From the NCBI GenBank assembly GCA_050743385.1, contig JBOGFJ010000154.1:1-21458 (forward strand): a DNA stretch of 21,458 nucleotides. Direction: 5' to 3'. Positions 1-7,124 of the stretch are shown here, in pieces. The stretch is from JACDBD01 sp050743385. GTDB taxonomy: Bacteria > Actinomycetota > Acidimicrobiia > IMCC26256 > JACDBD01. Numbering within the stretch: the stretch's first letter is position 1; every line of letters starts with the position of its first letter. The notes beneath the pieces were generated by a model. It was not told where the DNA came from and searched no databases. It was given only the letters and a program-made list of their open reading frames with translations. The position numbers were made by a program, and so were the translations under genes.

Positions 1-1
1 C

Positions 2-796
2 ATCCACACCGGGTTGGTGGTCGGCGACGAGATCGTCGAGGTCGAGGGCGACCCCTTGAGCGTGATCGCAGCGGCGTCCGCAGTCGAGACCGGGCCGAGC
101 CATCCCCTCGAAGCCGTCGACCTCCTCGCGCCGATCGAGCGCCCGCCGAAGGTTCTGGCGATCGGCCTCAACTACGCCGACCACATGGCGGAGTCGGGCG
201 CGCCGGCGCCCGCGTTCCCCGTGTTCTTCAACAAGCAGAGCACGTGTGTCATCGGCCCCGGCGCGCGGGTCCACCGACCGCGCGCCTCCGACCAGCTCGA
301 CTACGAGGGTGAGCTGGGCGTCGTGATCGGTCGCCGCTGTCGCCACGTTCCCGCAGCCCGCGCCGCCGACGTGATCGCCGGCTACACGATCGTCAACGAC
401 GTCACCGCGCGCGATTGGCAGTTCAAGGCACCCACCTGGACGCTCGGCAAGTCGTTCGATACCCACGGACCGATGGGCCCGTGGGTCGTCACCGCCGACG
501 AGCTCACCGACCCGCACTCGCTTCGCATCCGCACGTGGGTGAACGACGAGCTTCGTCAGGACGCATCGACCAAGCAGATGATCTTCGACTGCTTCGACCA
601 GATCGAGACGCTCTCGACGGTGTTCACGCTCGAACCGGGCGACGTGATCTCCACCGGTACGCCCGCCGGCGTCGGCGTCTTCCGGCAGCCGCCGTCGTTC
701 CTCGAGGCCGGCGACGTCGTCCGCGTCGAGATCGAGGGCATCGGGACGCTCGAGAACCCCGTGATCGACGAGCCCGCGGAGACGGCCGCGGTCTGA
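2..796 (+). CDS. Fumarylacetoacetate hydrolase (FAH) family protein, 5' end cut by window edge
   Basis: The frame is open from base 2 with no convincing start inside the window, so the true start probably lies to the left; a TTG at 14 is the first alternative. The C-terminal FAH fold is complete. The metal-binding pair is in YEGELG (Glu about visible residues 102 and 104) and the third ligand is the Asp of NDVTARD (about 133). This is the same E-x-E plus Asp spacing as FAHD1-type acylpyruvases. Other family blocks are GLNYADH, GKSFDTHGPMGPW and TGTPAGVG. Members cleave C-C bonds of acylpyruvates or oxaloacetate, or hydrate/isomerise products of aromatic degradation, with Mg2+ in the cytoplasm. 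The exact substrate cannot be chosen. The family call is firm. Confidence 0.93.
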   Translation: MHTGLVVGDEIVEVEGDPLSVIAAASAVETGPSHPLEAVDLLAPIERPPKVLAIGLNYADHMAESGAPAPAFPVFFNKQSTCVIGPGARVHRPRASDQLDYEGELGVVIGRRCRHVPAARAADVIAGYTIVNDVTARDWQFKAPTWTLGKSFDTHGPMGPWVVTADELTDPHSLRIRTWVNDELRQDASTKQMIFDCFDQIETLSTVFTLEPGDVISTGTPAGVGVFRQPPSFLEAGDVVRVEIEGIGTLENPVIDEPAETAAV

Positions 797-808
797 AACG
801 TCACTCGG

Positions 809-814
809 TAGGGT
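809..814 (+). promoter_or_regulatory. Candidate -10 element for a leaderless DUF202 transcript
   Basis: TAGGGT fits TANNNT and ends 7 bases before the ATG at 822. No Shine-Dalgarno sequence is seen, so transcription may start at or next to the start codon. This is inferred from spacing only. Confidence 0.4.
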
Positions 815-821
815 GCAACCG

Positions 822-1193
822 ATGAGCGACCGGCGTCCTCCTCTCGATCAGGTCGGCAAGGAGCCCGACGCCCGCTTCACCTACGCCAACGAACGCACCT
901 TCCTCGCCTGGAACCGCACCGCGCTCGCGCTCATCGCCACGGGTGTGGCCGCCACGCAGCTCCTGCCCGCGCTCGACATCGACTTCGGCCGCCGGCTCCT
1001 GGGTCTGCCCCTCATCGCGATGGGCGCGCTCCTCGCGCTGGCGAGCTACCGCCGGTGGGACACGAACGAGCGGGCCATGCGGCTGGACGAACCACTCCCG
1101 CCCTCACCACTCCCTCGGCTGCTGGCGTTCGGCATCGGGATCGTCGCGCTGCTCGCAATCGTGGTGGCTTCGATCGGCTCGCCCACCGACTGA
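822..1193 (+). CDS. DUF202 (YidH-like) small membrane protein
   Basis: A 123-residue protein with the DUF202 signature near its N-terminus (YANERTFLAWNRT, about residues 20-32), which precedes the first membrane helix. Three hydrophobic segments can be seen at about residues 32-50, 58-76 and 98-116, the usual DUF202 layout. The cellular role of the family is unknown. The ATG at 822 was chosen over an upstream GTG at 813 because it gives a normal family N-terminus and sits 7 bases after a TANNNT element. A second DUF202 gene begins 3 bases after the stop, so the two are probably co-transcribed and may act as a pair in the membrane. Confidence 0.85.
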   Translation: MSDRRPPLDQVGKEPDARFTYANERTFLAWNRTALALIATGVAATQLLPALDIDFGRRLLGLPLIAMGALLALASYRRWDTNERAMRLDEPLPPSPLPRLLAFGIGIVALLAIVVASIGSPTD

Positions 1194-1196
1194 CCC

Positions 1197-1532
1197 GTGC
1201 CCGGCGAGCTCGATCCCGACCGTGATCCCGGCGTCGCCGCCGAGCGCACCGGACTGGCCTGGAGCCGCAGCGGGCTCGCGCTCCTCGCGTGTCTCGCCAT
1301 CCTGGCCCGGCGCTTCTTCCCACTCGACACGCGGGCCGATCACGTAGCCGCGTTCCTGCTCCTCGGCGGGGGCGGCCTCGGCTGGGCGATCGCGGCGTTC
1401 TGGGGTCGAGGCCGGTCACTCACGACGGGCCGGAGCGGTGCACCTGCGGCGCGCCGATTCCGGCTGCTGACGCTGTCGACGGTGGCCGTCGCGATCGCGG
1501 GCTTCGTCCTCGACCTGTTCCCGCGCTCGTAG
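1197..1532 (+). CDS. Second DUF202 membrane protein of a tandem pair
   Basis: A 111-residue protein starting at a GTG 3 bases after the preceding stop. It repeats the family signature in a diverged form (AAERTGLAWSRSGLAL, about residues 14-29). Three hydrophobic segments follow, at about residues 24-40, 50-66 and 88-106. Tandem DUF202 genes of unequal sequence are common in Actinobacteria and resemble the E. coli yidH-yidG arrangement. That parallel is family knowledge and does not give a function. The gene converges on the minus-strand gene at 1548 with only 15 bases between, and no terminator stem is visible. Confidence 0.8.
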   Translation: MPGELDPDRDPGVAAERTGLAWSRSGLALLACLAILARRFFPLDTRADHVAAFLLLGGGGLGWAIAAFWGRGRSLTTGRSGAPAARRFRLLTLSTVAVAIAGFVLDLFPRS

Positions 1533-1547
1533 CGTTCGGTCGGTGCC

Positions 1548-1928
1548 CTACTTCCAGAACTCGTCGCTGTACTCGGGGAGAGCCTCGACCATCCAAAGCT
1601 CGACCACGCGCCCGTCGGTCACGGTGGCGAGGAAGGCCGAGAAGTTGTGCAGGCTCCTCCCGCTCCGGTCGGCGCGGATCTCGACCATCGTGAGCGCCTG
1701 GTCCGGGGCCACGGTCACCGACTGCGTCACGCCGACGCTGAGCTCGGGCGCCCGCAGTGCCAAGAGCCGCTTCACATAGGCGTCGCGCCCGTGCACCGGA
1801 TCGACGCCACCCTCGGCGTTGGTGACGTACGCGGTGACATCGTCGGCCAGCGCCGATCGCATGCCTTCCTCGTCGCGCGCGGCAAAGGCATCGATGAGCG
1901 ACCGCATGACCCGTTCCGGAGTTGGCAT
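1548..1928 (-). CDS. Small NTF2-fold (SnoaL/ketosteroid-isomerase-like) protein
   Basis: A 126-residue protein. It has the pattern of single-domain NTF2/SnoaL-like proteins: an N-terminal helix pair (RVMRSLIDAFAARDEEGMRSALADDV), a region around GRDAYVKRLLAL, and C-terminal strands ending in GRVVELWMVEALPEYSDEFW. The ATG at 1928 was chosen because a strong ribosome site (GGGGGAG, 5 bases upstream) precedes it; reading further upstream gives low-complexity sequence. Such proteins bind small hydrophobic ligands or catalyse cyclisation, isomerisation or dehydration. Nothing identifies the ligand here. Its 5' flank is the P450 remnant on the opposite strand. Confidence 0.8.
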   Translation of the reverse strand: MPTPERVMRSLIDAFAARDEEGMRSALADDVTAYVTNAEGGVDPVHGRDAYVKRLLALRAPELSVGVTQSVTVAPDQALTMVEIRADRSGRSLHNFSAFLATVTDGRVVELWMVEALPEYSDEFWK

Positions 1929-1984
1929 CACACTCCCCCGATGGCCCCCAAACGTAGAGGATGAGGCCTGGCAGGATCGGGGCC

Positions 1985-2116
1985 GTGAGCACCGAGCAGG
2001 CGTTGGCGGCCTGGGGCGACTTCGACCGCGACGATCCCTTCCCACTCAACGCCACGGTCCGCGCGCGCGGCCCGGTGCACGCGGTCACACTGGCTGACGG
2101 GCGCGCGGCGTGGTTG
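1985..2116 (+). pseudogene. N-terminal remnant of a cytochrome P450 gene
   Basis: Starting at the GTG at 1985, 44 codons read like the extreme N-terminus of an actinobacterial soluble P450: DRDDPFPLNATVRARGPVH followed by LADGRAAWL. In intact relatives this is followed by a 'VTRYDDARAAL' type block and more than 350 further residues. Here the match stops at 2116 and the frame runs into the antisense of the hydrolase that ends at 2125. No haem-binding FxxGxxxC block occurs anywhere in the window. A TANNNT-like CAGGAT lies 7 bases before the GTG, so even the promoter of the lost gene may remain. A deletion or recombination junction near 2117 is the simplest reading; an assembly join is the alternative. 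Confidence 0.75.
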
Positions 2117-2124
2117 GAGGCGCC

Positions 2125-2859
2125 TCAGGCGGCCGACAACGCGCGCAGATCGAGCTCTTCGAGATGCTGCACGAACAGCTCCGGGTCGTCGAACATCCAG
2201 TCGTGGTCGATCGGTCCGTACCCGGGGGGTCGATCGGCGATGGTGAACGTGGCGTTGAGCCGCCGGGCGAACTCGGCGCCGTCGTTGCGGGACAGCACCG
2301 TGTCACGCTCGGCCCACATGACGTGGCAGGGCATTCCCGCGTCAGCGAGGGATTGGATCTCGGCCGCCCGGTTGCTGACGAACGCCCACAGCGCGGCCGA
2401 CGACAGCTGCACCGGGTGGGTCACCCACGAGCCGAGGAACGACGTCGCGGCCGGGGCCGTGGCCATCCGCAGGATCCCGATCGGATGGACGGCCTCCCAC
2501 GCGAGCCCGAACTCGCGATGCACGCCGAGCGTGTCGCTGAACACGCACTCCCGTACACGATCGGGAGAGCGCGCCGCCAGACCCAACTCGAGGCCGCCGC
2601 CGAACGAGTGCCCCAGGAGGGTCACCTCCTCGACTCCGAGCTCGTCGAGGGTGAGCTCGAGGCAGTCGAGAGCGTGATCGAACGTCCAGCGTTCGGGAAG
2701 GGCGAAGATCGCTGGTATCACCACGCGCACACGGTCGGCGAGCAGACGAGCCGTCCCCAGGTACGTCTCCGGCTGCATCCCGTAGCCGTGGAGCACCAGG
2801 ATCGTCGGCCCGTCGCCCACCGTGACGTTGCGAAGCGGCTGTGCGCCGGACGAGCTCAC
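2125..2859 (-). CDS. Alpha/beta-hydrolase fold protein
   Basis: A 244-residue protein with a full alpha/beta-hydrolase catalytic set: oxyanion-hole block HGYG (24-27), nucleophile elbow GHSFGG with Ser85, acid Asp186 in WAERD, and His219 in DHDW. A short lid lies between. It is likely a cytoplasmic esterase, epoxide hydrolase or C-C hydrolase; with Ser rather than Asp as the nucleophile, an esterase or C-C hydrolase is favoured. The GTG start at 2859 follows a purine-rich AGGAAGGGG. The gene lies 47 bases downstream of the metallo-beta-lactamase-fold gene on the same strand and may share its transcript. The last codons abut the P450 remnant, and a 10-bp palindrome (GAGGCGCCTC, 2117-2126) overlaps the stop. 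Confidence 0.88.
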   Translation of the reverse strand: MSSSGAQPLRNVTVGDGPTILVLHGYGMQPETYLGTARLLADRVRVVIPAIFALPERWTFDHALDCLELTLDELGVEEVTLLGHSFGGGLELGLAARSPDRVRECVFSDTLGVHREFGLAWEAVHPIGILRMATAPAATSFLGSWVTHPVQLSSAALWAFVSNRAAEIQSLADAGMPCHVMWAERDTVLSRNDGAEFARRLNATFTIADRPPGYGPIDHDWMFDDPELFVQHLEELDLRALSAA

Positions 2860-2906
2860 CGCCCCTTCCTACACAATCTCGAGCCGCGCCGTCGCTAGCG
2901 CGGAGA

Positions 2907-3632
2907 TCAGGCCAGCGTGAGGGCCACCCGGTCGGCGTAGGCGTCCGCGAGCGCCCGCAGCTGGGCGGCACCGTCACCGGAGTAGGACGACCCGTGCATG
3001 ATGGCGAGCGTCGTGGGTTCCAGATCGGCGAGTCGGTGCAGCGTCGGGTTGAGGTCGGGGCCCATCGAAGTCGCGTGGAATGCGTCCTCCGCCACGTTGG
3101 CGGCTTCGACGAGGTCGTCCGAGACGACCGCGGGGCCGTCACCCAGGGATGTGAGCAGGTCGCCGGCGAGCAGGGTGCGCGTCGTCTCCTCGAACCACAG
3201 CCCGCTCTCCCAGTTGTGCGGGACGTGAGGCGTCGGGATGAAGTGCATTCGCCGTCCGCCCAGGTCGAGCACCTCGTCGGTAATGGCGCGCGGCGGCCGG
3301 TCGGCCAGGTCGTTCACGGACACCATGCAGGCGAGCGTGCCGTGCACGACCTGGGCCTTCGGTGCGGCCTCGAGGAAGAGGTTCATCGCGCCGCACTCGT
3401 CGGCCTCCACGTGGGCGAACGAGATCCAACGGAGGTCTTCGAGCGGAACGATGCTGGCCACCGCCTGCGAGACGAGCGGAAAGAGCTGGCGCATCCCGGT
3501 GTGGAACAGGAAGGGCTCCTCGCCGCGCACCACGAACTGGTTGAAGGTGAAGCCGGCCGGCGGCGCCACCTCGGCGACGTAGGTGGACAGCCGGAACACG
3601 TCGGGGGCGATCTCCTCGACCTTGGTCTCCAC
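2907..3632 (-). CDS. Stand-alone metallo-beta-lactamase-fold protein of the diiron (ODP/flavodiiron-like) type
   Basis: A 241-residue protein. The GTG at 3632 was chosen because GGGAG lies 5 bases upstream; an ATG at 3650 has no ribosome site. The metal-ligand order matches the diiron subfamily rather than zinc lactamases: His74-x-Glu76-x-Asp78 (HVEADE), His136 (PHVP), Asp158 (AGDLL) and His213 (IMHGSS). In flavodiiron proteins this fold reduces O2 or NO, and in stand-alone ODP proteins it binds O2. No flavodoxin or rubredoxin domain is attached, so a sensor role or a partner electron donor would be needed. It lies 89 bases downstream of a LuxR-type regulator gene on the same strand, which fits a signalling context, but this is inference. 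Confidence 0.82.
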   Translation of the reverse strand: METKVEEIAPDVFRLSTYVAEVAPPAGFTFNQFVVRGEEPFLFHTGMRQLFPLVSQAVASIVPLEDLRWISFAHVEADECGAMNLFLEAAPKAQVVHGTLACMVSVNDLADRPPRAITDEVLDLGGRRMHFIPTPHVPHNWESGLWFEETTRTLLAGDLLTSLGDGPAVVSDDLVEAANVAEDAFHATSMGPDLNPTLHRLADLEPTTLAIMHGSSYSGDGAAQLRALADAYADRVALTLA

Positions 3633-3721
3633 GGTGGCTCCCTCTCTCATGGTCGCATCCGGTGCACGACCCCTACCGTGAGGATCCCATCCACGGCCCG
3701 AATTCGCATCGGGCGGCTCCC

Positions 3722-5413
3722 CTAGGGGGGACCCCCATTTCCGGCGTCGCCGAGCACGGCCGTCGCGACCGCGGCCGCCTCGGCTCGGCTGCGGACGCCG
3801 AGCTTCGCCAGCACCCGCCCGACATGGTGCTCGGCGGTCTTGGCCGAGATGTACAGACGCTCGCCGATCTCGGGGTTGGTCAGCCCTTCCCGTACCAGCG
3901 CCAGCACCTCGGCCTCCCGCCGGGTGAGCGACCCGATCCCGGCGGGCGCCTCCGGGGCCCGTGAGCGGCTCGCCACTCCGAGGCCCCGCAACCGGGCCGC
4001 GGCCCGATCGGCCTGGCTCCGGGCTCCGAGCCGGGCGAAGACCGCCAGCGCGGCGCGGGCCTCGACCGCGGCCCCGGGTGTGTCCCCCGACGCGGCCAGG
4101 GCGGTGGCGAGCTCCAACCGGGCCGACGCCGAGCGCAGCGGCCGCTCCGCCCGACCGAACTCGCGCTGCGCCTCGTCGAAGGCGGCAGCCGCGGCCAGGA
4201 GATCGTCGGTCGCGACCGCGACCCGCCCTGCCGCCAGATCCGCTTCCGCCCGGAGCACGGGGACCTCGGTTCCCTCGGCCAGGGTCGTGAGCTCCTGCAC
4301 TGCACGAGCGGCCGCGTCGACGTCGCCCCGGCCGAGCTCGGCCTCGACGAGCAGCGCCAGGAGCGGCGCCCGCCGGAGGGTGTCGCCGACCAGCTCCCGG
4401 AGCGCCGGGCCCACGGCGGCGGCGGCGAGCTCGTGCTCTCCGCGAGCGAGGTGGATCCGCGCCGCAGGACCGCGCACCGCGAGACGGTCGGGATAGCCCG
4501 CCACCAGCTGCTCCGCCTCTTCGACACGGCCCTGGTCGAGGCGCAGGTCGGCCAGGCGGGCGATCGTCTCGACGTGATGGCCGACGCTGCGAGAGGCGGC
4601 CGGTTCGAGCGCCTCGAGCATCGCCGCCTCGGCCTCGTCCCAGCGACCGGCGCTCCAGAGCACCGACCCGTACACGAGCCGGCAGTGCGTGTGCAGCACC
4701 AGCGGCCGGCCGCCGAGATGGTCGAGGATCACCTCGTTGACGATCCGGATCCATTCCTCGGCGCGTCTGACGTCGCCGCTGCGGTCGCACGACGACAGCA
4801 TCGAGCAGAAGCTCTTGCCGGCGACCGACGGGTCGCGCACCTCACCGGCGGTGATCGCCGCCAGCGCCTCGTCGAGCCGGGCGAACCCTTCCCGGACTCG
4901 ACCCTGCGTCACCAGCGCGAGCCCGCTGTCGGCGAGCGCCTGTACCTCCAGGTCGGAGTCGCCGAACTCGAACGCGATCGCGAGCGCCCGCTCGGCGCTC
5001 GCGTGCAGCTCGTCGATGTCGGGCCGATCGCAGGCCATGAACGCGAGCTCGAACCAGCCCCACTCCACGCATGCTCCGTGCTGCTCGAGGAGCCGTCGTG
5101 CCCGTTCGAGCCAACCGCGCCCCGCGGCCTCGTTGCCGAGCGTGCCGGCGTGCAGCTCGGCGAGGCCGAGTGCGACCCGCACCGCTTGGCCCCGGTCGCC
5201 GCGTTCGCGGAAACCGCGGAAGGCAAGCTCCCAATCGCGAGACGCCTCGGTGAAGCGATCGTCGAAGTAGTAGACGCCGCCGCGGAGATGGCGCGCCGCC
5301 GGCTCGTCGTGAGCGTCGATGATCGCTGCGAGGGTCGCGAGCGCCTCGTCGACATCGCCGGCGAGGAGCTGCTCCTGCGCGGTCCCGATGAGGCCCGCCA
5401 AGTCGGTGCTCAC
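3722..5413 (-). CDS. TPR-containing LuxR-family transcriptional regulator
   Basis: A 563-residue protein made of alanine-rich helical repeats (TPR-like, about residues 3-470) followed by a LuxR/NarL helix-turn-helix at about 495-555 (LTRREAEVLALVREGLTNPE, then the recognition helix ISAKTAEHHVGRVLAKLG). There is no receiver, PAS or P-loop ATPase domain, so it is neither a classic LAL regulator nor a response regulator; a ligand or partner protein presumably acts through the repeats. The GTG at 5413 was preferred because TACCAT (a TANNNT element, 5422-5427) ends 8 bases upstream. An in-frame ATG at 5455 would add 14 residues. Its upstream region holds a palindrome and a triplicated 20-bp repeat that could be its own operators. 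The diiron MBL gene follows. Confidence 0.88.
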   Translation of the reverse strand: MSTDLAGLIGTAQEQLLAGDVDEALATLAAIIDAHDEPAARHLRGGVYYFDDRFTEASRDWELAFRGFRERGDRGQAVRVALGLAELHAGTLGNEAAGRGWLERARRLLEQHGACVEWGWFELAFMACDRPDIDELHASAERALAIAFEFGDSDLEVQALADSGLALVTQGRVREGFARLDEALAAITAGEVRDPSVAGKSFCSMLSSCDRSGDVRRAEEWIRIVNEVILDHLGGRPLVLHTHCRLVYGSVLWSAGRWDEAEAAMLEALEPAASRSVGHHVETIARLADLRLDQGRVEEAEQLVAGYPDRLAVRGPAARIHLARGEHELAAAAVGPALRELVGDTLRRAPLLALLVEAELGRGDVDAAARAVQELTTLAEGTEVPVLRAEADLAAGRVAVATDDLLAAAAAFDEAQREFGRAERPLRSASARLELATALAASGDTPGAAVEARAALAVFARLGARSQADRAAARLRGLGVASRSRAPEAPAGIGSLTRREAEVLALVREGLTNPEIGERLYISAKTAEHHVGRVLAKLGVRSRAEAAAVATAVLGDAGNGGPP

Positions 5414-5458
5414 GACGGCGGATGGTAAGCGAGCATCGGCCCCCGATCGTCTCATGGG

Positions 5459-5474
5459 CGGAACGAGCGTTCCG
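5459..5474. promoter_or_regulatory. 16-bp palindrome upstream of the LuxR-type gene, candidate operator
   Basis: CGGAACG and CGTTCCG form perfect 7-bp arms around AG. If transcription starts near 5414, the centre of the palindrome lies about 50 bases upstream, where NarL/LuxR-type activators often bind. If translation instead starts at 5455, it would cover the ribosome-site region. The structure is seen directly; the role is inferred. Confidence 0.45.
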
Positions 5475-5500
5475 ACAGCGCTCTCGAGGCGACGGAGCCC

Positions 5501-5566
5501 GCGCGGTTTGGTGGGCGCCCGCGCGGTTTGGTGGGCGCCCGCGCGGTTCGGTGGGCGCCCGCGCGG
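5501..5566. repeat. 20-bp tandem direct repeat, three full copies plus a partial copy
   Basis: The unit GCGCGGTTTGGTGGGCGCCC occurs at 5501-5520, 5521-5540 and 5541-5560. The third copy has one T-to-C change, and GCGCGG begins a fourth copy at 5561-5566. The period is close to two helical turns. Each unit ends in the 8-bp palindrome GGGCGCCC. The array lies in the divergent space between the LuxR-type gene (minus) and the membrane-anchored gene at 5672 (plus). It could be a phased operator array or a slippage-prone minisatellite. The units are contiguous with no spacers, so it is not a CRISPR. Confidence 0.9.
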
Positions 5567-5671
5567 GTACGAGCACCTGCAGTCGAGGCGAAGATCGGCT
5601 CTCGAAATGGGCGCAGTTGTCCTGATTCTCCGGAGTCATGACATTGGTGACGCCCGCGGAGGTGAGCGGAC

Positions 5672-6223
5672 ATGGATACATGGGTCTGGATCGTGATCGC
5701 GGCCGCGGTCGCCATCGTTCTGATCGTCGCGGTGTTGGTGGTGCTCCGGCGGCCGCGGCGCCGTCGGCTCCAGGAGCGCCTCGGTCCGGAATACGACCGT
5801 ACCGTCGAGGGCCAGCGCCGCGGGCGAGCGGAACGCGACCTCGACGAACGCGTCAAGCAGCATGACCAGCTCGAGATCCGACCGCTGTCCCCCAGTGCCC
5901 GCGAGCGGTACGTCCGCGATTGGGAGGCTCTCCAATCCCAGTTCGTCGACCGGCCCGAGGTGGCCATCGAGAGCGCGGACTCGCTCGTTTCGCAGGTGAT
6001 GCGTGAGCGGGGTTACCCGGTGGAGCGCTTCGAGGAGCAAGCCGACCTCGTCTCGGTCGACCACCCTCACGTGGTCGACAACTACCGGGCTGCGCACCGC
6101 ACGTACGAGCGCCACTCGCGCCAGTCGACCTCGACGGAGGATCTGCGCCAGGCGCTCGTCTGCTACCGGACCCTGTTCGACGAGTTGGTGGCGGCGGGCG
6201 ACGGGGACGGGCGCGTCCGGTAA
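5672..6223 (+). CDS. Membrane-anchored conserved protein of unknown function
   Basis: A 183-residue protein with one N-terminal hydrophobic helix (about residues 4-25, WVWIVIAAAVAIVLIVAVLV) followed by a basic stop-transfer cluster (RRPRRRR), so the rest is probably cytoplasmic. The soluble part contains GPEYDRTVE, DIRPLS-like LEIRPLSPSARERY, VMRERGYPV, VDHPHVVDNYR and STEDLRQALVCYRTLFDEL. These blocks recur in a widespread uncharacterised bacterial family that I recognise only as conserved and hypothetical. The ATG has a near-perfect ribosome site, GGAGGTGA, 6 bases upstream. It is transcribed divergently from the LuxR-type regulator across the repeat array, so control by that regulator is plausible. 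Confidence 0.8.
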   Translation: MDTWVWIVIAAAVAIVLIVAVLVVLRRPRRRRLQERLGPEYDRTVEGQRRGRAERDLDERVKQHDQLEIRPLSPSARERYVRDWEALQSQFVDRPEVAIESADSLVSQVMRERGYPVERFEEQADLVSVDHPHVVDNYRAAHRTYERHSRQSTSTEDLRQALVCYRTLFDELVAAGDGDGRVR

Positions 6224-6272
6224 CCGCCGCGGTTCCAGCCGAAATCGGCCAGTCGGAGCGACGCCGCCCGGT

Positions 6273-6278
6273 TACGTT
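6273..6278 (+). promoter_or_regulatory. Candidate -10 element for a leaderless gene
   Basis: TACGTT (TANNNT) ends 6 bases before the GTG at 6285. No ribosome site is present. The spacing is that expected when transcription starts on the start codon. Confidence 0.45.
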
Positions 6279-6284
6279 CGCGGC

Positions 6285-7112
6285 GTGAGCACGCAGGCGG
6301 GCCAGGCGGACAAGGCGGAGCGGTTCCTGGCGCTCCACCACGGAGCCACGCCGCTGCTGCTGCCGAATCCCTGGGATGCAGGCTCGGCAAAGCTGCTCGT
6401 GTCGCTGGGCTTCGAGGCGCTCGCCACGACCAGCGGCGGCTTCGCCGCAACCCTCGGACGGCTCGACGGATCGGTGACCCGTGACGAGGCACTGGCGCAC
6501 GCGGCGTCGATCGTCGCGGCGACGGACGTGCCGGTCTCGGCCGACCTCGAGAACTGCTTCGCCGACGACCCGAGCGGCGTGGCCGAGACCATCGGGCTCG
6601 CAGTTCTGACGGGGCTCGCCGGGTGCTCGGTCGAGGACTTCACCCGCGATCCCGACGCGCCGGTGTACGACCTCTCGCTGGCGGCGGATCGAGTGGCCGC
6701 CGCGGGCGAGGCGGCCCACGCCGGTCCCGTCCATTTCGTCCTGACCGCACGATCGGAGAACTACCTGCACGGAAGACGCGATCTCGCCGATACGATCGCC
6801 CGGCTCCAGGCATACCAGGAAGCGGGCGCCGACGTCTTGTACGCGCCGGGTGTATCCGACGTCGGCGAGGTGCGCGAGCTCGTCGTCTCGGTCGACCGAC
6901 CGGTCAACGTGCTCGCGCTCCCGGGCGGCCCGTCGGTGACGGAGCTCGCCGACGCCGGCGTGCACCGCATCTCGGTCGGTGGCGCGTTCGCCTACGCCGC
7001 GCTCGGCGCCGTCGTCGAAGCCGGCCGCGAGCTGCTGGAGGAGGGGACCTACGGGTTCTGGGAACGGGCCGGTACCGGCGCGACCGCGGCCCGCACCGCG
7101 TTCCGGGCCTGA
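6285..7112 (+). CDS. Isocitrate lyase / PEP mutase family enzyme
   Basis: A 275-residue TIM-barrel enzyme of the PEP mutase/isocitrate lyase superfamily. The conserved substrate and Mg2+ blocks are in order: NPWDAGSA (28-35), SADLEN (85-90, metal site Asp87), SVEDFT (115-120) and TARSEN. The long active-site loop with the KKCGH motif of true isocitrate lyases is absent, so this is one of the short members, such as 2-methylisocitrate-lyase-like, oxaloacetate-decarboxylase-like or carboxyphosphonate-mutase-like proteins. The product is therefore probably made by C-C or C-P bond chemistry on a small 2-oxo acid, but the substrate is unresolved. The GTG start is supported by the leaderless-type spacing to TACGTT. 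The gene converges on the next gene with 12 bases between. Confidence 0.85.
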   Translation: MSTQAGQADKAERFLALHHGATPLLLPNPWDAGSAKLLVSLGFEALATTSGGFAATLGRLDGSVTRDEALAHAASIVAATDVPVSADLENCFADDPSGVAETIGLAVLTGLAGCSVEDFTRDPDAPVYDLSLAADRVAAAGEAAHAGPVHFVLTARSENYLHGRRDLADTIARLQAYQEAGADVLYAPGVSDVGEVRELVVSVDRPVNVLALPGGPSVTELADAGVHRISVGGAFAYAALGAVVEAGRELLEEGTYGFWERAGTGATAARTAFRA

Positions 7113-7124
7113 GTCGCGCTCCGC

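Noticed and set aside
2907..4790. A 627-codon open frame joining the MBL-fold protein to an Arg-rich N-terminus
   Set aside because: The extra part is the antisense-phase shadow of the LuxR-type gene on the same strand; the MBL fold begins at the GTG at 3632.
5501..5566. CRISPR array
   Set aside because: The 20-bp units are contiguous with no spacers, only three copies exist, and no cas gene is present.
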